A DNA stretch of 64,000 nt from Bacteroidota bacterium (lineage in GTDB: Bacteria; Bacteroidota; JABWAT01). Positions within the stretch are counted from its first letter, which is position 1. Every line of letters begins with the position of its first letter. Made by a program: the position numbers and the translations under genes. The DNA lies in assembly GCA_020161835.1 (NCBI GenBank), contig JAIUNL010000001.1, forward strand, positions 551,984 through 615,983, read 5' to 3'. The notes under the pieces were generated by a model. The model saw nothing but the letters and a program-made list of their open reading frames with translations. It was not told where the DNA came from and searched no databases. This document shows, piece after piece, positions 50,165 through 58,986 of this stretch.

Positions 50165-53100
50165 ATGGATTCAGCATCACAACCCAATGAAACTGATCTT
50201 TTAAGAAAACAGCTTGCCCAAAAAGAAGCTGAATTTGCTGTCATCAACAGTGTTCAGGAAGGTCTTGCCAGCAAACTTGATATTTCTGGGATTTACCAGC
50301 TTGTCGGTGAAAAACTCCGTGAAATTTTCAATGCCCAGGTAATTGATATTGTCACCTATAACAAAGCAACCAATCTGATTGAAGATCAATATGCCTTTGA
50401 AAAAGGAGATCGCTCCCTCCTTGGTCCGAGACCCTTGTCCGGATTCAGAAAGCATGTTTTTGAAATGCAAAAACCCCTTGTTATGAATTCAGGTGTGGAA
50501 CAGGCCAGGCTAAAATACGATCAGGGGGTTAGTGTTGGTGAAATTTCCAAATCAATTGTTCTGGTGCCGCTGATGTCGGGAAATGAAGTTTTCGGGTTCA
50601 TCAGCCTGCAGAATGTGGATCAGGAATTCGCTTTCAGTGAGTCGGATGTGCGCCTGCTGACAACTCTGTCAAACAGTATGAGTCTGGCTCTTGAAAATGC
50701 CCGTCTTTTCGATGAAACCAACCGGCTTTTAAAAGAAACTGAACAGCGAACGGCCGAAATGGCCATCATCAATTCGGTTGGCGAAGCCATGTCGAAATTG
50801 CTGGATATCAACACGGTTACCAAAATTGTGGGTGATAAAGTCAGGGAGATTTTCCATACTGAAGTCACCGAAATTCTTCTGCTGAATGAAGAAAAGGGGA
50901 TGATCGTCATCCCATATTCCTACTACAACGGCTACCGTGAATATGAAACGTTTAAATTAGGTGAAGGCTTAACTTCCAAAATCATCTATTCCCGGAAACC
51001 CCTTTTATTCAGGAATCTGGATGAACAGATGGCGGCAGGGGCACGGGTTACCAGCGAACAGGATAAAACCCAATCTTACATGGGTGTTCCGATTTTGTTC
51101 GGGGAAAAAGTTCTGGGTGTGGTAAGTATTCAGAGTTATTCACCTAATGCTTTTGACGAAGGCAATGTGCGGTTACTTTCTACCTTGTCATCCAATATGG
51201 GAATTGCCCTTCAGAATGCCCGGTTATTTGATGAAACCAATACCCTGCTTGAAGAATCCAAACAGCAGGCCATTGAACTTGGTATTATCAACAGTGTAGG
51301 TGAGGGCCTTGCCAAACAGCTTGATTTTCAGTCGATTGTTGATCTGGTTGGTGATAAAATCAGGGAAGTCTTCAATGCGCAGGTTGTTTCAATTTCAACC
51401 TACAATTCAAATGAAGAATCCATCCATCACCGGTATGTGGTTGAGAAAAACGAACGGTTTTACTTCGACAAGCCAATTGCCATTGATTCCGACCGGAAAG
51501 AAATTATTGAAACCCGGCGTCCTCTTATTTTTGGATCCAGTGAAGAAATGATTGCGCACAGCGGGGAACAGATTCTTGAAGGTGAAATGCCAGAATCGTT
51601 TATGGGCGTTCCCATCGTTCACAATCAGAAAGCAACCGGGGTGATCACTGTTCAGGATCTCGACCGGAAAAACCTCTATTCAGAGAAGGACGGAAAACTG
51701 CTTCTGACTCTGGCCTCCAACATGGGTGTAGCCCTTGAAAATGCCCGACTTTTCGAAGAAACCAAAAGATTGCTGAACGAAACCCAGCAGAGAAATACTG
51801 AACTTGCCATCCTGAACGCCATTCAGGAAGGACTTGTACTAGAAATGGATTTTAACTCGATCATTAATCTGGTTGGCAATAAATTCAGGGAGTCGCTGGG
51901 TTTTCTTGATCTTGGCATCCGGATCTACGATAAAGAAAAAAATATTCTTCATTTCCCGTATGAATATGAACATGGCGAACGGCTCTTTCTTGAGTCGGGT
52001 CCGCCAACACCCTATTCCCGATATGTGCTTGAAACCGGGAAAATGCTTTTACTGCGGAAAAATACTGACGAGGAAGCAGCAAAAATCGGGATAACTGAAG
52101 AAGCAACCATCCCCGGAACTGACAGAAGCAAATCTCTCATTTTCGTACCGATTATTGTGGGAACCGATGCCAAGGGTCTGATTCTTGTTGAAAATTATGA
52201 AATTGAAGACGCCTTCAGCGAGTCTGAAGTCAGATTATTATCAACTATTGCCAACAGTATGAGTGTGGCCCTTGAAAATGCCCGGTTATTTGATGAAACC
52301 CTCAGACTGCTTGAAGAAAGCAAAAAACGGGCGGCTGAACTGGGAACGGTGAACAGTATCAGTCATGCCATTGCCGGTCACCTTGAGATTGACAAGTTAA
52401 TCAATCTGGTGGGTGAAAAAGTGCGTACCTTATTCAACGCCGGAATTGTTTATGTGGCTTTGCTGGATAAAGAAAAGGAAATGATCAATTTCCCATACGG
52501 CTATGGTGATGAGTATCCGCCGCTGAAGCTGGGAGAAGGATTAACCTCCAAAATCATCCTAACCAAAGAACCGCTTCTGATCAATAATGAAGTGGATAAG
52601 AAATCTGAAGAATTGGGTGTAACCCGTATTGGGACGAGATCAGCTTCATATTTGGGAGTTCCCATTCCGGTTGGCGATGAAATTATCGGGGTTCTCAGTG
52701 TTCAGAGTTCAGAGAAAGAGAATATTTTTAATCCGGATGATCTCAGACTTTTAAGTACCATTGCTGCCCACGTGGGAATTGCAATCAACAATGCCAATTC
52801 CTACGAAACACTGAATAAAACCCTGGCTGATCTGCAGTCCACACAGGACCAGCTGATTGCTCAGGAAAAGCTGGCGTCTCTGGGTCAGCTCACGGCCGGA
52901 ATCGCACACGAAATTAAAAATCCGCTCAATTTTGTAAATAACTTTTCTGAGTTATCGGTTGGATTGCTCGAAGAATTAAGGGAAGAATTTGACCGGCAAA
53001 GCGGGAATCTGGATCCGGCTTCACTGGAAGAATTCAATGATATTATTGATACACTCAAAAAGAATTCCCAAAAAATAAACGAACACGGCAAACGGGCCGA

Positions 53101-53647
53101 CAGCATCGTACACAGCATGCTGCAGCACTCCCGTGGCAAAACCGGTGAAAAACATCCGACCGATATCAACGCCATGCTTGATGAAGACCTGAATCTGGTC
53201 TATCACGGCATGCGTGCCCAGGACGGAAACTTCAATATCAAAATCGAAAAGAATTACGATCCGAATCTGGGTAAAGTAAGTGTCATAGCACAGGATATCA
53301 GCCGGGTTTTCCTGAACATTCTTACCAACGGCTGTTATGAATCGCACCGGAAAAAAATGGAACTGAATTTACCGGAACCGGCAGAAATCAAAGTTAAAAC
53401 GTCAGAAACTGATTCCTTTGTTGAAATCAGAATCAGGGATAACGGACTTGGAATCCCTGAAAAAATCAGAGGACAGCTGTTTACTCCGTTTTTTACAACC
53501 AAGCCAACCGGGAAGGGAACGGGTCTCGGACTTTCAATCAGTTATGATATTGTGGTAGCCGAACATCAGGGTGAATTGTCATTTGAAACTGAAGAAGGCA
53601 AATTCACTGAGTTTTTGATCAGGTTACCTAAAAACCCAAAAAAGTAA
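50165..53647 (+). CDS. Five-GAF-domain sensor histidine kinase
   Basis: 1160 residues and no membrane segment. Five GAF domains follow one another, each introduced by a similar coiled linker (EFAVINSVQEG, EMAIINSVGEA, ELGIINSVGEG, ELAILNAIQEG, ELGTVNSISHA) and ending with a version of SMSLALENARLFDET. They probably bind small ligands or sense redox or light. A coiled coil leads to HisKA with His at about 915 (AGIAHEIKNPLNF) and to HATPase (DNGLGIPEK, GTGLGLSISYDIV). ATG at 50165 follows GGGACCTGGA. It is the likely phosphodonor for the neighbouring receiver proteins. Confidence 0.93.
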   Translation: MDSASQPNETDLLRKQLAQKEAEFAVINSVQEGLASKLDISGIYQLVGEKLREIFNAQVIDIVTYNKATNLIEDQYAFEKGDRSLLGPRPLSGFRKHVFEMQKPLVMNSGVEQARLKYDQGVSVGEISKSIVLVPLMSGNEVFGFISLQNVDQEFAFSESDVRLLTTLSNSMSLALENARLFDETNRLLKETEQRTAEMAIINSVGEAMSKLLDINTVTKIVGDKVREIFHTEVTEILLLNEEKGMIVIPYSYYNGYREYETFKLGEGLTSKIIYSRKPLLFRNLDEQMAAGARVTSEQDKTQSYMGVPILFGEKVLGVVSIQSYSPNAFDEGNVRLLSTLSSNMGIALQNARLFDETNTLLEESKQQAIELGIINSVGEGLAKQLDFQSIVDLVGDKIREVFNAQVVSISTYNSNEESIHHRYVVEKNERFYFDKPIAIDSDRKEIIETRRPLIFGSSEEMIAHSGEQILEGEMPESFMGVPIVHNQKATGVITVQDLDRKNLYSEKDGKLLLTLASNMGVALENARLFEETKRLLNETQQRNTELAILNAIQEGLVLEMDFNSIINLVGNKFRESLGFLDLGIRIYDKEKNILHFPYEYEHGERLFLESGPPTPYSRYVLETGKMLLLRKNTDEEAAKIGITEEATIPGTDRSKSLIFVPIIVGTDAKGLILVENYEIEDAFSESEVRLLSTIANSMSVALENARLFDETLRLLEESKKRAAELGTVNSISHAIAGHLEIDKLINLVGEKVRTLFNAGIVYVALLDKEKEMINFPYGYGDEYPPLKLGEGLTSKIILTKEPLLINNEVDKKSEELGVTRIGTRSASYLGVPIPVGDEIIGVLSVQSSEKENIFNPDDLRLLSTIAAHVGIAINNANSYETLNKTLADLQSTQDQLIAQEKLASLGQLTAGIAHEIKNPLNFVNNFSELSVGLLEELREEFDRQSGNLDPASLEEFNDIIDTLKKNSQKINEHGKRADSIVHSMLQHSRGKTGEKHPTDINAMLDEDLNLVYHGMRAQDGNFNIKIEKNYDPNLGKVSVIAQDISRVFLNILTNGCYESHRKKMELNLPEPAEIKVKTSETDSFVEIRIRDNGLGIPEKIRGQLFTPFFTTKPTGKGTGLGLSISYDIVVAEHQGELSFETEEGKFTEFLIRLPKNPKK

Positions 53648-53651
53648 AAAC

Positions 53652-54803
53652 ATGACAACCGAAATCCCCAAAATATTGATTGTTGATGATGAGCCCGATC
53701 TTGAACTTCTGATCAGACAAAAGTTCCGTAAGGAAATCCGGGATGGAAAATATCAGTTTCTTTTTGCTGCAAACGGTGTTGAAGCGCTCAAACAACTCGT
53801 TCAGGATGAGAGTATCGAACTGGTTCTGACTGATATCAACATGCCTGAAATGGACGGACTTACGCTTCTTTCCAAAATAAAAGAACTCAACAATCCGCTG
53901 CTGCATTCGGTCATTGTTTCTGCTTATGGTGATATTCTGAACATCCGAACCGCAATGAATGGCGGTGCTTTTGATTTCATTGTAAAACCGATTGATCTGA
54001 CTGATCTGGATTTGACGATTAAGAAAGCACTTGGCAATCTGGCCCTGTTTAAAAAAGCACTTCGGTCACGTGATGAACTGATCGCCGTCAGGAAAGAACT
54101 CGAAGAAGCCCGGGCGCTTCAGATTTCGATGTTGCCCACTGAGATTCCGGTTGTTGATGATCTCGATTTTGCAGTTTACATGAAAACTGCCAGTGAAGTT
54201 GGCGGTGATTATTACGATTTTTCAACTGCCCCTGATGGTTCTGTGAATATTGCCGTAGGTGATGCAACCGGTCACGGAATGAGAGCCGGGATCATGGTTT
54301 CAATTATGAAAACCCTTTTTATTTCAGATTCATCACGGTTAAATCTGGCTGAGTTTTTTAAGGATTCGAATAAAACCATCAAAGCGTTGAATCTTGGTCG
54401 TATTATGATGGCCTTCACTATGCTGAATATCAACGGGAACCGGGTCAGATATGTGAATGCCGGGATGCCTCCGATTTTAATTTTCAGGAAATCAGACAAC
54501 ACCGTTAATGAACTCGAAAATCAGTTTATTCCGCTTGGCGGACTTTCAGACTCTGATTTTCACATTTCAGAATTTGAAATCAACTCAGGCGATGCCATTT
54601 TGATTCAAAGTGATGGCTTCCCGGAATTGTTTAATGAATTGGATGAACAGTTAGGTTATGAAGCCGTGGAGTCTGAATTTAAATTTGTAGCCGAAAAACC
54701 GGCTGCAGATATCATTGAATATTTTAAGTCAGTTATTTTGGCCTGGTCTGCCGGAACTGAGCTGCTTGATGATGTGACGTTTGTTGTAATCAAAAAGAAA
54801 TGA
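53652..54803 (+). CDS. Receiver-PP2C (RsbU/SpoIIE-type) protein phosphatase
   Basis: N-terminal receiver (ILIVDDEPDLELL; phosphoacceptor Asp at about 61 in LTDINMPEMDG; Lys in FIVKPID), a linker helix (RKELEEARALQISMLP), and a SpoIIE/PP2C serine phosphatase domain (about 165-380; VGGDYYDF and GDATGHGMRAGIMVS carry the metal-binding aspartates). The family activates STAS antagonist proteins by dephosphorylating them (partner switching). The next gene encodes just such a STAS protein, one base away. The upstream kinase ends 4 bases before this start. 383 residues. Confidence 0.93.
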   Translation: MTTEIPKILIVDDEPDLELLIRQKFRKEIRDGKYQFLFAANGVEALKQLVQDESIELVLTDINMPEMDGLTLLSKIKELNNPLLHSVIVSAYGDILNIRTAMNGGAFDFIVKPIDLTDLDLTIKKALGNLALFKKALRSRDELIAVRKELEEARALQISMLPTEIPVVDDLDFAVYMKTASEVGGDYYDFSTAPDGSVNIAVGDATGHGMRAGIMVSIMKTLFISDSSRLNLAEFFKDSNKTIKALNLGRIMMAFTMLNINGNRVRYVNAGMPPILIFRKSDNTVNELENQFIPLGGLSDSDFHISEFEINSGDAILIQSDGFPELFNELDEQLGYEAVESEFKFVAEKPAADIIEYFKSVILAWSAGTELLDDVTFVVIKKK

Positions 54804-55163
54804 GTGAATATGGAATCGAAATTCACCTTTACAAACAGAACAATTGACAATGTGGTGATTCTGGATTGTGACGGATATTTCAATCAGCTTGCAGGTGAAA
54901 AGGTTGCCGAATTTTGTTACCGCCAGATGGAAACCGGTCACAAGCACTTCCTTCTAAATCTTGAAAAATCAACCGTTGTGAACAGCATAGGGGTTTCAAC
55001 ACTTATTGAAATTATTGAAAAATGCCGTCAGATTAACGGAAAAATCGGATATTTCAACTTAACACCTATTGTAGCCAAGACTTTTAAAATTATGGGCTTG
55101 CTTGACTACTCTAAAATTTATACCTCAGAAGCAGATGCACTTCTTTTCCTGAATACAAAGTAG
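54804..55163 (+). CDS. STAS-domain anti-sigma-factor antagonist
   Basis: 119 residues. The STAS fold is clear: DCDGYFNQLAGEKVAEF, then LLNLEKSTVVNSIGVSTLIEIIE with the phosphorylatable Ser at about 61 in NSIG (DSSG in SpoIIAA). GTG at 54804 follows the previous stop directly; ATG at 54810 is a possible alternative. It is the likely substrate of the upstream PP2C phosphatase. The cognate anti-sigma kinase is not encoded next to it, so the switch partner lies elsewhere or is the large kinase itself, which is less likely. Confidence 0.9.
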   Translation: MNMESKFTFTNRTIDNVVILDCDGYFNQLAGEKVAEFCYRQMETGHKHFLLNLEKSTVVNSIGVSTLIEIIEKCRQINGKIGYFNLTPIVAKTFKIMGLLDYSKIYTSEADALLFLNTK

Positions 55164-55219
55164 TTATCCTCCTCTTCAAAGATTTGAAAATTGATGTTTC
55201 TTGTAATTCAGTGAGAGCT

Positions 55220-55246
55220 GTCATCCCGGACTTGATCCGGGATCCA
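55220..55246. repeat. Dispersed palindromic repeat (TCCCGGACTTGATCCGGGA), copy 2
   Basis: Identical over 27 bases to 49553-49579. Located between the STAS gene and the beta-helix gene. Confidence 0.75.
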
Positions 55247-55365
55247 GTATTGAAGGCATGAATGAGCATCGCAGAACTCCATAAGCCCCAAAAACGTCCC
55301 CAGGTTTGTTTCCGTCTGCCTTTTAAGCGATTTTTGTCTTTTTGGTATTTCAAAGGCGGTCAGAT

Positions 55366-57204
55366 TTGAAGCGGGCAGGGTTTTTAGTTTTATTGTTGCT
55401 TTTCAATATAAGCCTTTGTTTTGCAACCCTTCCGGTCACGTTCACCATTGGTCCTTCCGGAGATTTTAAAACCATTTCGTCCGGACTTGACTTCATCCGG
55501 ACATCCCCCCAAAACCGACCCGTCGAATTTCTTATTTTTCCCGGCATTTATTCAGAATCACTTGAAATAGAACAACTTTCCTGGGTTTTTCTTTCAAATC
55601 CGGTTACTTTTCTTTCTGAATCAGGAAACCCTGCTGATGTGATTCTTGAGGGAGTTGGATCTCTCCCGGTTTTAACACTTTCCTGCTCCAATCTCAATTT
55701 CATAAATTTGACTTTTCGCGGTTCTGCCGATTCCCTGATTGTGATTGGAAAAGCTGACTATGCGAAATTTGAAAATTGCCGGTTTGAATTGAAGCCGGGT
55801 CAATCCGGAGTGATTTCTCCCGGGGAATGTTCAATCCTTTCGGTTCAGAATTGCCGGTTTTCCGGTGGATCTGTCCCGTTTTCCTTTACCAATTTTTCGC
55901 CGGGCAGAAACCGGAGTTTAGTCGTTTCGGGAAATGAATTTGATGGATTTACTGAAAGTGCAGTTTCAATTCAAGGTGGCGTACCTGCTTTTTTTTCAGG
56001 GAACAGGTTCAATGCTCTCCAAATGAACAGTCCTTCAACTGTCGTTCAAATTAACAATCAGGCTGCCTCCGTTGTGTTTTCCTCAGGTTTCATCCGGAAT
56101 CTGGCTGGAACGGGAATAAGTATTTTACATTCACAGGGTTCGGTGACTATTGCCAACTCGATGATCTCTGGTTTTGGCAATTCAAATCCCACCGGAATCC
56201 GCATTATTTCTTCCCCGGTTTCTGTGTTCGGTAATTCGGTTGTCCTTTCGTCATCAAATCCCGTTTTAACCGCTGACAGTTCAACTATTCAAATAAAAAA
56301 CAATATTCTCATCAACGAAGGATTGGGTGCAGTTGCCCGTTTTGAAGGTGTCAATTTGGACTCTGATTTTAACCTGTTTCAGGTTTACGGTGATCCTTTG
56401 ATTCAACGTGATGATGAATCTGCCGCAAGTCTGATTGACTGGCAGGAAATTTCCGGGTCAGATCTTCATTCACTCAGCAAATCAGTTTCTTTTTCAGATA
56501 AGGAAAACGGGGATTTGCATCTTGCCGGATTTTCAATCGGTGATCCCGAACTGAAAGGACTCTTTTTACCAGGATTTCCAATTGATTTTGATGGTCAGGA
56601 ACGAAGTGTGGAGAATCCCTATATCGGCGCTGATGAAGCGATTCTGGCATTACCGGTTGAACTGACGTTGTTTGTTGCCCGTGTTAATGGCAAGGATATT
56701 GAGCTGAAATGGGAAACTGTCACCGAAACAGCAAATTATGGTTTTGAAATTCAAGGTTCGCCCGATGAAACCGGCTGGATTAAACTTGGATTTGTTCCGG
56801 GTTCCGGTTATACCACTGAGAAAAAATCGTATCATTTTCTGCTGACCGGGAAAAACAGATTGGTCAGATTTCGGCTGATTCAGATTGATTTGCGCGGGAA
56901 ATCAACCGTTTATCCGGAAGTTTCCCTGGTTGGTGATTCCCGTTTTTTTGAATTGTTATCCGCCTACCCGAATCCATTCAATCCGTCAACCCGCATTTCT
57001 GTGAGAATCCCGGATGAAGGTTCAGTGTCTGTTGTTTTTGTTGATGTTACCGGGAAAGAAGTAGACCGCCTGAACCGCAATTTTTCTTCCGGTGGATTAA
57101 AAAACATCCTCTGGACTGCAGATCATCTCCCTTCCGGACTTTACATGTACCGTGTCGAAACCAAATGGGGAAAAGCCTCAGGAAAAGTGATGCTGGTGAA
57201 GTAG
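55366..57204 (+). CDS. Secreted right-handed beta-helix protein with type IX sorting domain
   Basis: TTG at 55366, preceded by AAAGGCGGT, begins a signal peptide (KRAGFLVLLLLFNISLCFA). A pectate-lyase-like N-terminus (FTIGPSGDFKTISSGLDFIR ... FPGIYSESLEI) leads to parallel beta-helix rungs (FENCRFEL, VQNCRFSGG, ISILHSQGSVTIANSMISG). After the helix come a fibronectin-like domain (LPVELTLFVARVNGKDIELKWETVTE, the usual linker before sorting domains) and a type IX module (AYPNPFNPSTRISVRIP ... LPSGLYMYRVE ... VMLVK). No catalytic residues were identified. Probably binds or degrades polysaccharide at the cell surface. Confidence 0.82.
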   Translation: MKRAGFLVLLLLFNISLCFATLPVTFTIGPSGDFKTISSGLDFIRTSPQNRPVEFLIFPGIYSESLEIEQLSWVFLSNPVTFLSESGNPADVILEGVGSLPVLTLSCSNLNFINLTFRGSADSLIVIGKADYAKFENCRFELKPGQSGVISPGECSILSVQNCRFSGGSVPFSFTNFSPGRNRSLVVSGNEFDGFTESAVSIQGGVPAFFSGNRFNALQMNSPSTVVQINNQAASVVFSSGFIRNLAGTGISILHSQGSVTIANSMISGFGNSNPTGIRIISSPVSVFGNSVVLSSSNPVLTADSSTIQIKNNILINEGLGAVARFEGVNLDSDFNLFQVYGDPLIQRDDESAASLIDWQEISGSDLHSLSKSVSFSDKENGDLHLAGFSIGDPELKGLFLPGFPIDFDGQERSVENPYIGADEAILALPVELTLFVARVNGKDIELKWETVTETANYGFEIQGSPDETGWIKLGFVPGSGYTTEKKSYHFLLTGKNRLVRFRLIQIDLRGKSTVYPEVSLVGDSRFFELLSAYPNPFNPSTRISVRIPDEGSVSVVFVDVTGKEVDRLNRNFSSGGLKNILWTADHLPSGLYMYRVETKWGKASGKVMLVK

Positions 57205-57217
57205 GGACGCTGCGGAA

Positions 57218-57250
57218 ATGGTTAATTGTTAATGGTGAATGGTTAATGAA
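57218..57250. repeat. 7-nt periodic repeat
   Basis: atggtta, attgtta, atggtga, atggtta, atgaa. Just downstream of the beta-helix gene. Confidence 0.6.
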
Positions 57251-57288
57251 TAAAACCTGGCATTTAATGGGTTTATTGGAATTTTATT

Positions 57289-57355
57289 GATTCCCCTCCT
57301 TCCCAAGGAGGGGTGTCCTGATCCCGCATGCGGGATCAGGACGGGGTGGTTTTGT
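57289..57355. repeat. Dispersed palindromic repeat with nested palindrome, copy 3
   Basis: CCCCTCCTTCCCAAGGAGGGG hairpin type followed by TGATCCCGCATGCGGGATCA (perfect palindrome) and ACGGGGTGG. Related to 7000-7035 and 46024-46063; this copy carries an extra internal palindrome. Confidence 0.6.
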
Positions 57356-57435
57356 AATTTTGATGGTTTCTATTTCGCTTAGCAACCAAGTCGAAGTTCC
57401 CGATTACTGAATGGCAAATGAGTTTTGGAATTTAA

Positions 57436-57466
57436 AACCCCATAGGGGTGATATGATTATAGAAAG
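57436..57466. repeat. Dispersed palindromic repeat (CCCCATAGGGGTGA type), copy 2
   Basis: ACCCCATAGGGGTGATATGA, related to 1516-1547. Confidence 0.5.
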
Positions 57467-57540
57467 ACGAACAAGAAAAGCCCCGCCCGGCGACAACTCC
57501 CGTTGAAACAGGTTTATCCCGAAAAAGTTAATTCAATTGC

Positions 57541-57684
57541 CAGAATCAGGATTTTCAAAATTTGGGGATTTTTGGGATAGGAAAGGATAATTCTTTTAAT
57601 TCTATAATCCTGTAATTCAAGCTTTTTATTTTGGTTTTTGTTTTTCATCCTGTCCATCCTTAAATCCTCCAAATCCTGATTCAG
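57541..57684. repeat. MITE-like inverted-repeat element (AATCAGGATTT family)
   Basis: 144 bases with imperfect terminal inverted repeats: left CAGAATCAGGATTTTCAAAA and right end, read in reverse, CTGAATCAGGATTTGGAGGA. Inside are further GGAT-rich steps. The sequence type (ATCCTG..ATCCTTAAATCC) is familiar from dispersed repeats of FCB genomes. A minus-strand open frame across it is a repeat artefact. The 548-base gap 57205-57752 consists almost wholly of four repeat types. Confidence 0.6.
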
Positions 57685-57700
57685 ACTTTCCTCCCCCAAA

Positions 57701-57732
57701 TTTGCCTTTTCTAACTTTCATCCCCTATTTTG
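57701..57732 (+). promoter_or_regulatory. Candidate promoter of the YciI-like gene
   Basis: TTTG at 57701-57704 and CTATTTTG at 57725-57732, 20 bases apart. The -7 box matches at TTTG but not at TA. A good GGAGG site precedes the ATG at 57753. Confidence 0.4.
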
Positions 57733-57752
57733 CTTAAAAAAACGGAGGAACT

Positions 57753-58175
57753 ATGTTGAAAGGATTCGCTTCATTTTTTGTTCTTTGTTTTGCCGGATTG
57801 CTTTCCGCGCAAACTCCCGCAGATTCTATCCTGAAAAAAGTCACTCCCCAGCCTGAAACCATGCGGACTTACTACATGGTTTTCCTGAAAAAAGGTCCGA
57901 ACTGGACGCCGGAAAAAACAGAGGAAACAGCGAAAATTCAGGCCGGACACATGGCTCACATCCAGAAAATGGCAGACTCCAAAAAATTATTGCTTGCAGG
58001 TCCGTTCATGGATAATCAGGAGATCAGAGGGATTTTTGTTTTCAAGGTGGATACGATGGAAGAAGCCAAAGCTCTGACTGATGAAGACCCGGCAGTGAAG
58101 GCTGGAAGGCTCATTATGGAAATTCATCCGTGGTACTCAGCAAAAGGCATCAACATCGATCCGTTGAAGGAATAA
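57753..58175 (+). CDS. Exported YciI-like domain protein
   Basis: ATG at 57753 after CGGAGGAACT. Signal peptide to LLSAQ (about 20), then a YCII-type ferredoxin-like fold: TYYMVFLKKGPNW, AGHMAHIQKMADSKKLLLAGPFMD, GIFVFKVDTMEEAKALTDEDPAVKAGRL. The His and Asp usual for the YciI active centre (H..H and DP) are present at GHMAHI and EDPAV. Most YciI proteins are cytosolic, so the signal peptide is a deviation. Function unknown; a stress or detoxification enzyme is possible. 140 residues. Confidence 0.82.
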   Translation: MLKGFASFFVLCFAGLLSAQTPADSILKKVTPQPETMRTYYMVFLKKGPNWTPEKTEETAKIQAGHMAHIQKMADSKKLLLAGPFMDNQEIRGIFVFKVDTMEEAKALTDEDPAVKAGRLIMEIHPWYSAKGINIDPLKE

Positions 58176-58338
58176 ATCTGTCCTTTTTACGCCATTTTTT
58201 CTGCTAAATATCACATTTTTAGCAAGAAATTGATTTATTTGAAATACTTTAAAAAGTAATTGAATAGGGCACTTGCGCTAAGAAAAAGAATTATATAAAT
58301 TGGTTCCGTTTTAAAAAAAATCACCACCAAAGGCACTC

Positions 58339-58986
58339 ATGATTCATCCCCATACTGAACTTCGGTTTATTAGTCCGCAAATCGGACATGGTGTTTTTGC
58401 GACCCGCTTTATCCCAAAAGGAACTGTGGTTTGGACCTTATGTGTACTCGACCGGACATTCACACCAGACCAGGTTCTTGACCTCCCTGAAATCCTCCAA
58501 AAACAGATTTCAACCTATGCTTACATCAATTCTGAGGGGAATTATGTACTTTGCTGGGATTTTGGGCGGTATCTGAATCATTCCTGCAATCCCGCTATGA
58601 TGTCTCTCACCCATGAAACAGAAATTGCAATCCGGGATATTCATCCGGGTGAAGAGTTGACCTGTGATTACAGCACCTGCAACATTGCCTTTGATCTGAA
58701 CTGCCGGTGCGGATCTCCTGACTGCCGCGGAACGGTTCGGGGTTCAGATATTTTCACCCATGCTGCTGAATGGAAAAACCTGGTTCAGTCTGCTCTGGAA
58801 TCAGCCAAATCAATTGAACAGCCACTTTTTTCAGTTATGCGTGACCAAAAATATTTTTTTGAAATACTTAACGGAGAAAAACTTCCGCCTGATATGGAAT
58901 CCTTTTATGTGATTCCACCTGAGATTAAATCAGAAAGTTCATCAGGACTTTGGGCGCTCCCCGAAAGAAAGAAAACCGGAACATGA
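58339..58986 (+). CDS. SET-domain protein (putative lysine methyltransferase), copy 1
   Basis: Complete SET layout: GHGVFATRFIPKGTVVW (N-SET), RYLNHSCNPAM (SAM-binding knot), GEELTCDYST with the catalytic Tyr, and a post-SET CRCGSPDCRG that would bind zinc with the Cys of NHSC. SET domains methylate protein lysines with SAM. The C-terminal 70 residues are not recognised. 215 residues. A paralogue begins at an ATGA overlap directly downstream. The target protein is unknown; bacterial histone-like or ribosomal proteins are candidates. Confidence 0.88.
   Translation: MIHPHTELRFISPQIGHGVFATRFIPKGTVVWTLCVLDRTFTPDQVLDLPEILQKQISTYAYINSEGNYVLCWDFGRYLNHSCNPAMMSLTHETEIAIRDIHPGEELTCDYSTCNIAFDLNCRCGSPDCRGTVRGSDIFTHAAEWKNLVQSALESAKSIEQPLFSVMRDQKYFFEILNGEKLPPDMESFYVIPPEIKSESSSGLWALPERKKTGT

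Noticed and set aside
57514..57699. Minus-strand frame over the inverted-repeat element
   Set aside because: Its residues are a translation of GGAT/AATC repeats; no start signal; it spans a non-coding element.
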